64,000 nt of DNA from positions 1,860,001 through 1,924,000 of the forward strand of contig JBLDXI010000029.1 in assembly GCA_047495785.1 (NCBI GenBank). Reading direction: 5' to 3'. The DNA comes from Lepidodermella squamata. Taxonomy: Eukaryota > Gastrotricha. The translations under genes were made by a program, and so were the position numbers. Below, piece after piece: positions 56,115 through 64,000 of the stretch (positions within the stretch are counted from its first letter, which is position 1; each line of letters begins with the position of its first letter). Below the pieces are notes generated by a model. That model was not told the DNA's origin. It saw only the letters and a list, made by a program, of their open reading frames with translations, and did no database searches.

Positions 56115-57362
56115 TTAGGCGGTCTTGACGGTGACGGGGCGGGTGTTGTTGATGAGCTGGCTGTGCTGGGCGGTGAAGCGGCCGTTCATCGAGGGCAGCA
56201 TGCCGGCGAAAGCGGTCTGCTGCAGCAGCTGCGACATGACCGGCGACTTGGCGATCTCCTCGACGCTCATCTTCGGCAGCTCGCACTCGACGACCAGGTA
56301 GCCCTCGGCGGTCTGGTACGACTTGAGCTCAACCTTGGTCAGGTCGATCTTGGCAAGGGTCTGCAAAATAAAGCAATCATTAGCAAACGAAGATATACCT
56401 TATCAAGTCAGGTTTCTTACCTCGGGCAGGACGAACTTGCGCGAGTACTTGCGGCTGATCTGGTGCTCCTTGCCGTCCTTGGCCTCGTGGGCGGCCTCGA
56501 TGACGACGGCGCGCTCGGCCTTGTTCAGGGTGACGGTGATCTCCTCCGGCTTGTAGCTCTTCAGGGCGAAGACGAGGCACAGCTGGCGGTTGCCCTCGAG
56601 GTCGACGACGCGGATCGGGTTCGACAGGGTGTACAGCTCGACCTCGCTGGAGGGGCGGAAGGCGACGTTGTACAGCTTGTCGTGGTGGGACCAGGTGTTG
56701 TCGATGGCGGAGAACAGCTCGGGGCGGGCGGTGGTCATCCACGAGGCCGGGTTGGCGCCGGTCCACTGGCGGGCGAAGACCTGGGCGGCGATGTGCTGGC
56801 AGATATCGGCGAACAGCTGCTGGCCGATGCGGGCGGCTTGCTCGGTCTCGACCGGGCCGCAGCCAAGGCGCTGGGCGACGGTGGCGCCGAGACGGGCACC
56901 CTGCTCGGCGGCGCGGATGACGCAGCGGCGGCTGGTGATCTCAGCGTCGATCGGGGCGAGGGCGAGCTCGACGGCGATCTCGGCGCAGATCTCAGCACCC
57001 CACTGGGCGGCGATCGGCTGGACGAGCTGTGGCTGGGCCATCGGGGCCATGCGGGCGGCGGCGATGTGGGCCAGCTGGGCGCCGGTCTCGGCTCCGTAGG
57101 CGCGGGCAATCTCAACCGGGCGCTCGATCGGACTCGAGTACGGGGTCGGGATGCGGGCGAACGGGGTCGGCATGACCGGGGCGTTGATCATCGACGGGGC
57201 CGGGGCGACGAAGGTGTTGTTGATGAGGCTGCGCTCGTTGCTCAGGGTCGAGTAGATGTCGACCTTGTTGCGGAGCAGGCTCTCGACGTTGACCGGGCTG
57301 GCGTAGCCGGCGACCGGGGCGACGGTCGGGTAGGTCGGTTGGAAGGTGTAGGTGGCGGCCAT
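56115..57362 (-). CDS. Small heat-shock protein (alpha-crystallin domain) with very long N-terminus, 395 aa
   Basis: Two exons, 56421-57362 and 56115-56360. The C-terminal part has an alpha-crystallin domain: LVFALKSYKPEEITVTL, RKYSRKFVLPE across the intron, and VECELPKMS. The tail near the end has RPVTV, a V-x-V version of the oligomer-linking I-x-I motif. Ahead of it lie about 230 residues of Pro/Ala-rich and then helical, Ala-rich sequence (about residues 75-200), far longer than the usual 40-90 residues of a small heat-shock protein. Coding DNA is very GC-rich against AT-rich flanks, and the change falls exactly at the ATG at 57362. An in-frame ATG at 57464 exists, but a TATA-like box at 57488-57495 makes it an unlikely start. 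It would act as a holdase chaperone. The function of the long N-terminus is unknown. Confidence 0.85.
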
Positions 57363-58067
57363 TTTGATTTCGAGTGAAGAAAACACGTAAAAGCGAATTA
57401 AAGATGAAGCTTTGAAATTGCAAGCTAGAGCGATTGATGATAAAACCGTAGTAAAATCGACCATTTAAACCCTTAAAACGCGTGCCATTAATATAGAGCT
57501 CCGGAGCAGACAATCAACCCTTGGATTCACGCGAAGCTCATCTCTGCACGTGAGAAAATACATCGCGTGCCAATTTCTATTGAACTTTTCCACATGTCAA
57601 AGAATAAAGGTCGAACTCGAAGTGGCAGCAATAATTTAACATTCTTATTTTAAACGTTTCAATCTCAATCTTTATGAACTTCAAAGCTCGATGGAAAGGT
57701 TCCTCAATCAGATTGCAATAATCTTTCGATATATCGATTACGGGTTCCATCTTGTTTTCATTCAACCTTAACATACTCAAGATGTGAAGTTGTTGTTTTA
57801 AATGAGCCGACTTCGGGTGCACTTTTTTAAATAAACATTTTCACGTCAAGCACAAGCAACACGATAATTTATTTTCCTAATAAATGCATACGTAAATACA
57901 AGCAAAAGCAACACTCCGCATAAAAATAATCCGCCAAGCTATTATAACACACAACCACACAAACACCACACACGTCAATCCTGGTTTTGATTGCGAAATT
58001 GATCCCGATCGAAGATGACGAAGTTGTCAGGTTGAAACCGGAACCTCGAAAAGCAGGAATTCAAGCT
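57363..58067. other. Promoter region of the small heat-shock protein and 3' flank of PLAC8-2
   Basis: 705 bp, AT-rich. It contains a TATA-like box (57488-57495) and a CACGTG palindrome near 57547. No strict heat-shock element was found by eye. Confidence 0.5.
57488..57495 (-). promoter_or_regulatory. TATA-like box of the small heat-shock protein gene
   Basis: Minus strand TATATTAA, about 125 bp before the chosen ATG. Transcription would start near 57460, close to or after the upstream in-frame ATG at 57464, which favours 57362 as the start. Confidence 0.45.
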
Positions 58068-58611
58068 TTAAACGCGATGATCACACCCACGCGCGTCCAT
58101 CTCGTTCATTAGCCGGCAGCCCATGCAGAGGCCGCACCACAGCCAACAACAACCCTCTTCACACATAGTCTATTGCCACGAAAGAATGCATGCACATATA
58201 AACACTGGGTGGAATTTAGAGGCGATTAACTCACCATTTTAACGCGGTAAAGGGATCTGAAGCGCGCCGACAGAGGAATGGCTCCGAAAATGAGCGGGTA
58301 GCAGCAATGCTCACCTGACAACAAAACGAAATTCTAGAACAAATCGAAAACAAACAAGTTAAATTATACCAAGTCGCTGCGATGCGACGCACATCATGCA
58401 TTGCGGGAAAAAGCATCCAATCAATCCTTCAAAATTTCAATTTAAAACTGAAAATAAAAGTATCATAAAGAATACCCCATTTCGGGTTTTTGCAGACATC
58501 GCACAGCTTTGTGTTCCACTCGGTTTCCTGGTCCAGAGTCATCGGCTGAAACACCGGTGCGCCTTCCGGCTGAGAAGTAATCGGGTAAGTCTCAGTCATT
58601 TCTTCCGTCAT
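58068..58611 (-). CDS. PLAC8-family cysteine-rich protein 2, 124 aa
   Basis: Four exons: 58476-58611, 58370-58426, 58235-58314 and 58068-58169, all GT-AG. After a polar N-terminus (MTEEMTETYPIT) comes CDVCKNPKWG, then GCFFPQCMMCVASQRLG, EHCCYPL, RFRSLYRVKM and the final CCWLWCGLCMGCRLMNEMDARG. The Cys-rich order and the C..C..C..NEMDxRG end are those of the PLAC8 family. Exons 2 and 3 (57 and 80 nt) have the same lengths and phases as in the copy at 61957, which confirms the model. It is probably a small membrane-associated protein; role unknown. Confidence 0.82.
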
Positions 58612-59132
58612 ATGGGCAGGAATTATTCACCGAGTATTCGCACGAAAGAAAAATATTTTTTTAATGTGAAAATAGGCGATAGTGATGCGATATACTACCG
58701 CGCAAAACGCACTGCCGTAAGCGTGTAGTTTCAGCTGCCTATGATCTGGCGCGCTCCTTCATAATTATTTACCTTTACATGATGATAACTCGGAAGAAAG
58801 ATGCGCGAAACTTAACAATGATGTTCATTATTCTCAAGTTTTCCCCAATAAGGCGTGGGTTGTAAGTCATACAGCGTATTTCTCATATTTTATTAACTTA
58901 TTGCCGAAAAGCAAACAGTCATTTTCATCGACGTCAATTTGAAAATAAAAACCTCATTTGAACATCGTAAATAATTTTCAAAACGAACGTATTCATTGCA
59001 AGCTTCTTGAATAAAGCAGTCGAAGCAAAGATAAAATCAGTTGCTATTTCCGGTTGAGTTTTTTTGGTTACTCTAAATATTTGTTTCGTGTCGAGCAGTA
59101 TGTCGTTGATGGTTGTTTTCTCACTCTATCGT
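58612..59132. other. Spacer between PLAC8-2 and PLAC8-3
   Basis: 521 bp, AT-rich, containing the PLAC8-2 promoter. No feature recognised. Confidence 0.5.
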
Positions 59133-59813
59133 TTACATGCGCTCCGGGGCACCGCGGACGTCCATTTCGTTCATGAGGCGGCACGACATGCAAGCACCGC
59201 ACCACAGCCACATGCAGGCTTCTTCGCAGAGAGTCTACGAAAGAATCGGAAATTTGTTAATTCAATAAATCAAACATACGGGTCGAGAAACTGTGAATGG
59301 AATTCTACTATCCTATATCCAATCCTATCCTGTTCTTTCCTATCCTATCCTATCTTATCCCCTATCCTGTCCCCTATTCTATATTCAATGAATCCTATAT
59401 AATGATCACATGGTACGAAATCCCTTATATCACTTAGGAAATAATTGCATAATTCAGCAAAATTAATATCAATAGAATGCAAAGCTATGAGACCAGCAGC
59501 ATATTTCAGCTATTACCTGTTTGACCCTGTAAAGGGTGCGGAAACGCGTCGCGAGTGGCTGGACGGAGCAGCAGATCGGGAAGCAGATATTTTCACCCAT
59601 GCGCTGTGACGCGCAGCAGAGAAGCGCCCATGGGAAGAAGAATCCAATAGCGCCCCACTTAACGTTGTAGCAGCATTGGCATAGGCCGATTTGGTACGGC
59701 GTCTCAAGGTTAGCGTCGACAGGTTGGTGGGAGCCTGCAACAGCGAGGCCTGCTCCTCCGACACTCACTCCGACCCCACCGGGCTGAGTTGTGATCGTAA
59801 AAGTCTGCGACAT
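59133..59813 (-). CDS. PLAC8-family cysteine-rich protein 3, with a one-base frameshift in exon 2
   Basis: Exon 1 is 59517-59813 (99 codons): a Gly/Val-rich start, NLETPYQIGLCQCCYN, FFFPWALLCC, MGENICFPICC and RFRTLYRVKQ. Exon 2 starts at 59235 after a cttcgtag-type acceptor and contains the typical end CMWLWCGACMSCRLMNEMDVRG, stopping at TAA 59133-59135. However, exon 2 is 103 nt, so the frame set by exon 1 is off by one. The extra base is in the run GAAGAAAGC, where the paralogs have GAAGAAGC or similar. Either the gene has lost its last 30 residues or the A run is a sequencing error. The layout (two exons) matches PLAC8-1. A (tatcc)n repeat lies in the intron. Confidence 0.72.
59313..59385 (+). 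repeat. Pyrimidine-rich (tcctatcc)n simple repeat
   Basis: About 70 bp of imperfect tcctatcctat units inside the PLAC8-3 intron. Confidence 0.8.
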
Positions 59814-61956
59814 CTCTCGGAATACGAAATAAATCTACCTACAAATGTAGCAAAGGGTATTTCAAGGTATAACAGCTATTTTGATGAAAAAATTCTTCTA
59901 CTATACGTGGATACCGCGCGGTGTTGTATAAGGGTGGTGAGTGGTGGTGGCGCGTAATAAAATGTTTACTCTCGAACCTGCTTGGTGCGTACGCGTTCAT
60001 TTTATGCATGGCCAAGTCAGGCAGCTTTGTGGCGAGTTAGCACCAAGCAACTACACATACTAGCTATTAAACAACGGTCACCGTGTGTTGACGGTCAGCA
60101 AGAAAAAAATGAAACGCACCGCAATGTAGAAAATTTGACGAGGCATTTTTCTTCAAAAGATAGCTCGGCTTCATCAGCATTATTCCGAGAGTGGCATAGG
60201 ATTACCCGTCAAGAATCCAAGCGGGAATGTATATAAAGCTGCTGCTGGCGGAAAAGTCGGCCGCGACACAAAAAAAACCAGTTGTACTTGGCGGCATGTT
60301 AATAACGGCAGCTGTTAGTGTCAAACGTCGTAGCAGTGATCATATTTATTTGGACCGGTACGCATAAAAACCGGTTCAGGCATGCATTACGCATTTTCCG
60401 GCCCGCAGAAGACGCGCGCCTGTTTTTTCCCAGAATATAGTATATAGCATACATATATTGTTTGAGACTACTACGCTATTTTATGAAGCGTGTATTCGTG
60501 TGTCGCGGGCCGTTTTTTACCCCTCACGTAGAGCAAGTGTGTGGCGGTAAGTAGTACTTCTGCTTTTCCACACCTGTGACTTCTGACTTGGGGGATGAAG
60601 ACTGATGAGTCACAGTCGCAGATAGCGAAACTAGGACAGTGAAGACTTGACACTTAACATGCGATTTCAGAAACGTTGCAGACCAAATTTTGATTTGTTA
60701 AGTCACTCGAAAACGCATTTTCACAATTTCATGAATAATTCTACCAGGAAGCTGAAGGAACTCCCGATGAAACATGCCGTATTTCTCGAAAATATACACC
60801 AGGACTGCCATCGGACTGAGGCACTCTTTCGATGTGCAGTATATGTATTTATGATCTATCAACAATTTTTCGGAAATAGATAGAACATTGCAATGTACGC
60901 TGTTGTTTCATTAAACTAGTGCATGAAAAAAGGAAGGTTGCATAATGCATAATGCTTTTTTTGGTTGCATTAATATAATTATATTGTTGGTTATTGTTAT
61001 AACGATATTATAATACCCGCTGCAGTAACGTGATAAAAGTTGCAATGGAAACGTTTAGATTATTATACGGTTTATTGAATTACGTTAGATAGGCTGTATA
61101 GGAAGAAGTTTACGATTCGGCTACTACGGCTGGTGATTTCTGCATGAATATGAATTATTGTGGGTTTTCCTATTTGTAAATCGCGTAAAGCATGGACAGC
61201 AAGTTCGGAGATTGCAGCGCGTCATCCAAATAAAAGCCCCCAGCTTCCGTGTTTTGTTCAGGTCTTCTGAATAGTCCAAACAAATCGCTTTTTCGGAGTC
61301 AACTGAATAAAACTGGTGTTGTCCTCCCTTCCAATCTAGTATTATCTAGTATTTCGTATCTAGAATTTTGCCAGTGTTCTTCTTTCGATCGATGGCCAAA
61401 ATGTCCACTCGTCTACGCTGCCGTAGCCTGCCGATGCAACTTAAGCCACACTCAGGAAAATACCATCTCGTAAATTAAGATTTGGCTCAATATTATTCTT
61501 CCATACAAATTCACAAGGTTCAAATTGAAAATTCCATAACTGAGATAGCAGCAAAAAACTTTATTTTATCGGTGCATTGAATTCGAGTCAAGGTGATTAT
61601 AGTACCACGGTCATCATTATACATGATATCGTGAGATGGGCGGCGGAACGACTTGCCTAAAATAGAAACAAACGACGATAAACTATTTGTTTGCACCCCC
61701 GCCAAGTCAGTGCTAGAAGAACTGAGCGCCAGGTATTTATACGCCAGCATTACGCCACTTGTTTCTATTTTAGGCAGGTCGGTCTGTCGCCCACCCCCGC
61801 GCGACTTGGTAATATTACTAGCACATCCGATAATAAGCCAATCCGAGTTCATATTATTACACATACAAAAAGTGACAAAAATAAATATTTTTTTCAGCAA
61901 CCAACAGGTAAATTTTTTTCTGTTAAGAAAACGTTCCTCGATATGATTGTTTGCGT
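59814..61956. other. 2.1-kb spacer between PLAC8-3 and PLAC8-4
   Basis: No gene supported. A TATA-like string (gtatataaag) lies near 60229 on the plus strand. A 23-bp inverted repeat lies at 61649-61781 (listed separately). The rest is AT-rich. Confidence 0.5.
61649..61781. repeat. Short inverted repeat, 23-bp arms
   Basis: Left arm cgacttgcctaaaatagaaa.. (61649-61671) and right arm ..ttctattttaggcaggtcg (61759-61781) pair with one mismatch. Weaker pairing extends outward (gggcggcgg with cgcccaccc). The loop is 87 bp. It may be a small MITE remnant or a structured transcript. Confidence 0.65.
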
Positions 61957-62487
61957 TCAATTCTTGCAGCCTCTCACATCCATCTCGTTCATAAGCCGAC
62001 ATGCCATACACTGCGCGCAAAACAACCATTGACACGCTTCACTGCACATATCCTTGAGAATGTAAAAAAACGCGGAGATTAAAATTAACAGCTTTGAAAA
62101 ACTGGGGCTTTGTTACCTGCTTGACCCTATACAAGGTCCTGAATCTTACAGCTAGCGGCAGCGACCCACAGACAACAGGATAGCAGCAATTTTCACCTTC
62201 CATTCGATTTTATGTATGTAGAAATAATCAAAGGTAAAATAAATCATCCCATACCCAATCTATTAGCAGCACAGCACATTAATGCTGACGGGAAAATCGC
62301 GCCGAGAAAACCTGAGGAAAATATACGGATGCATTGATTAGGATCGGATGAGAAACCTACACCAGCCGCAATTTTTGAAACATTCGCATAGCCCGACCTC
62401 ATACGGTGTCTCAGCATTCTTGTCCACTGGCTGGCCAGCCGTGACCATCGTCATCGGCTGGGTGACGATAGGGTAAGTATTAGCCAT
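61957..62487 (-). CDS. PLAC8-family cysteine-rich protein 4, 119 aa
   Basis: Four exons: 62361-62487, 62255-62311, 62117-62196 and 61957-62052. The start MANTYPIVTQP leads to AETPYEVGLCECFKNCGW, GAIFPSALMCCAANRLG, ENCCYPVVCGSLPL, RFRTLYRVKQ and the final CQWLFCAQCMACRLMNEMDVRG. Exons 2 and 3 are the same lengths (57 and 80 nt) as in PLAC8-2, and all introns are GT-AG. It belongs to the PLAC8 family of small membrane-associated Cys-rich proteins. It is the most complete four-exon model together with PLAC8-2, and both show what the ancestor of the cluster looked like. Confidence 0.82.
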
Positions 62488-62993
62488 CGGTCAAACGTTT
62501 CCTATAACAAATTCAGGCCCGAATTGAAGGTAGTATTGAAAATTTATCAAATAGAAAAGTGTACTGGATTACAAATCCAACTTCGCTGCATTTTAAAGAA
62601 GACCTATGTAGCATGTTAGTTTTAGCACAGAAGACTGCCAAATTAATAAATAGCTACGCGTATTATATGTAATAAGTATCAACTCAGTGCAGGAATCGAT
62701 CACGCACAGGTCTAGGTATCAAGTGTGATCGCAGCATTCCCATCAGGCTGCCGAGCTTGTCCGCGTTTTTTATTCGCTGCAATTACTATAGCTTAAAGGT
62801 ACTCAGTCATGTTTAAATGCGCTCTAAACCGTAATTATTTCATCGATTTTTTGCGCATGATACAGGATACGATTTCAAGTACATGACTCAGTGTGTAGGT
62901 AGCGAAAAAGTCGGCGAAGTAAATATTGGGACGAACATTTTTTATTAGCATTATTTAATTCCAAAATCGATCGGAAAACGTTAATTCGTACAG
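62488..62993. other. Spacer between PLAC8-4 and the COR-domain gene
   Basis: 506 bp, AT-rich. It should hold the PLAC8-4 promoter. No feature recognised. Confidence 0.5.
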
Positions 62994-64000
62994 TTAATTC
63001 GTATGATAAAAATTGCGATGAGACAGAAGAACCCCGGGTAATATGTGGTAGAATTCATTCACGATATCTGCGACTATATCGAGAGCCCAGGATACGTAAA
63101 GCTCGTCTTGACCACGAGCTGTGACACAGACCCCAAACCGCGCACCATTCTCGCCACCAACAAGCTTAGCGACGACGTAGGATTTCGTGAATTCGCTGTC
63201 AGGGTTTCGCCGAATTTCTGCGGCAACGCAACGGCCGCGTTGAATTTCCATGAAAAGCCACGCTGATTGATGTAGTCGGACTTGGAATAGCTGGAATAGC
63301 TTCTTCATTTCAATCTCAGAACCAACAAGAGGCCAAAATTCAAAAGACTGAACCATTTCACCGCCCTCAAACGCTTCAGGCCAATCAGCTTGGTTTTCCT
63401 TCGAATTTTCGTTGAAATTGTACTTCGTTAGCTTGACAATAGAGGTTGTAAACCAGCTTTGCAGATGCCCTTTACCCTGCTGGTCTGTATCGCATCGCAC
63501 ATAGCCTAATCCGTAGTCTTCCAACAACTTTTCAGCGTGTTTCATTGAAGTAACGTGGCTAGCTGTTGGGAAGAATAGAGAACACTTCAAAAGTGGCTCA
63601 CAGACAGAGCCTTGTTCCCTAAACGCCTGTAAAGCCTGTTCGAACTTGTCGTCTGGAAAACGGGCTCGATGCTTTAAGACAGAGCAATCAACAGTTGGGG
63701 CTTCACATAGGATAGGCTCCAACGCCCGGATTAATTGGCTAGGCCTTACAGTCACCCATCGCCCTGGAACGTAGCGACTTATAACGCCGGATGCCTCGAG
63801 GAAATCCAACGATTCCTGCAGTTCATCAGGGTTGCTAAGCCCGGAGACTGCCGCCTCTTGCAGAGCTTCCTGCCAATCGATTAACGGATTTCGCTTCTGC
63901 AGAAGTCGCCTACCCAAATCTTGCCACGACTTTTCAGGTTTCTTCTGAACATGAGGCGTTAGATTGGCGTTGATTGCAAGTAGCTCAAGCTGCCACTCCA
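62994..64000 (-). CDS. ROCO-family protein, COR-domain C-terminal part, cut by window end
   Basis: The minus-strand frame is open from the window end (base 64000) to the stop at 62994, about 335 residues, with no ATG needed inside. The visible start (KKPEKSWQDLGRRL, IDWQEAL, SLDFLEASGVISRY, WVTVRPSQLI) matches the winged-helix start of the COR domain (C-terminal of Roc), where a P-x-SW motif, a conserved W-x-E and an L-x-P-x-L block are typical. The later half would be the rest of COR, and the protein ends without a kinase domain. ROCO proteins pair a Roc GTPase with COR and often dimerise through COR. The Roc and any leucine-rich repeats would lie beyond the window. The assignment is by motif, not by search. 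Confidence 0.55.
   Translation of the reverse strand, partial: EWQLELLAINANLTPHVQKKPEKSWQDLGRRLLQKRNPLIDWQEALQEAAVSGLSNPDELQESLDFLEASGVISRYVPGRWVTVRPSQLIRALEPILCEAPTVDCSVLKHRARFPDDKFEQALQAFREQGSVCEPLLKCSLFFPTASHVTSMKHAEKLLEDYGLGYVRCDTDQQGKGHLQSWFTTSIVKLTKYNFNENSKENQADWPEAFEGGEMVQSFEFWPLVGSEIEMKKLFQLFQVRLHQSAWLFMEIQRGRCVAAEIRRNPDSEFTKSYVVAKLVGGENGARFGVCVTARGQDELYVSWALDIVADIVNEFYHILPGVLLSHRNFYHTN

Noticed and set aside
56106-57377. 423-codon plus-strand frame opposite the small heat-shock protein
   Set aside because: It is a shadow of the very GC-rich coding strand; its composition is repetitive Gly/Asp/Leu and the alpha-crystallin protein is on the other strand.
57363-57464. N-terminal extension of the small heat-shock protein from the ATG at 57464
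   Set aside because: The GC-rich coding signal starts exactly at 57362, and the TATA-like box places the transcript start at about that upstream ATG.
61520-62035. 171-codon minus-strand frame overlapping PLAC8-4
   Set aside because: It overlaps the last exon of PLAC8-4 in another frame and runs through the inverted repeat; no protein features.

Overview
The window is nuclear DNA from a small-genome invertebrate animal. Genes are split by spliceosomal introns that are mostly about 44 to 70 bp long. Most genes sit in tandem families: class C G-protein coupled receptors (GPCRs), front-end fatty-acid desaturases, M13 neprilysins and PLAC8 proteins. Coding DNA stands out from AT-rich spacers. An ecdysozoan is likely. 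A tardigrade is my best guess, from the compact introns and an oversized small heat-shock protein, but nothing in the sequence proves it.

Layout. From 1 to 18 kb lies an array of intronless class C GPCR genes: two on the minus strand (the first cut by the window edge), three on the plus strand, and a sixth copy that is a pseudogene carrying a 608-bp inverted-repeat transposon and a tRNA-derived SINE, each with a readable target-site duplication. A seventh receptor sits alone at 52.9-55.3 kb. From 21.4 to 24.7 kb there are two cytochrome-b5/front-end desaturase genes in tandem. From 25.1 to 47.5 kb four six-exon neprilysin genes lie head to tail on the minus strand. The second carries a 4.5-kb foldback element, itself containing a nested element, in its third intron, and has a nonsense codon before the zinc-binding motif.

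The gaps between neprilysins 2, 3 and 4 contain two four-exon genes that I reconstructed by hand because every exon is short. They encode 81- and 85-residue secreted peptides with an identical six-cysteine spacing (CX11CX5CX7CX8CX5C) and identical intron phases. I know of no described family with this pattern, and this is my main candidate for something new. A decaying C-type-lectin-like gene and a 910-bp inverted-repeat element lie in the same interval.

From 48.8 to 64 kb, all on the minus strand except the lone GPCR, are four PLAC8-family genes, a fucosyltransferase-like gene, a 395-residue alpha-crystallin-type small heat-shock protein with an unusually long N-terminus, and the C-terminal part of a ROCO-family (COR-domain) protein cut by the window end.

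How the genes may work together is inference. The receptors look like a lineage-specific surface-receptor expansion, possibly chemosensory. The neprilysins are membrane ectopeptidases that would cleave extracellular peptides, and small secreted peptides are interleaved with them, but a substrate relation is not shown by the sequence. The remaining genes have no evident pathway link.
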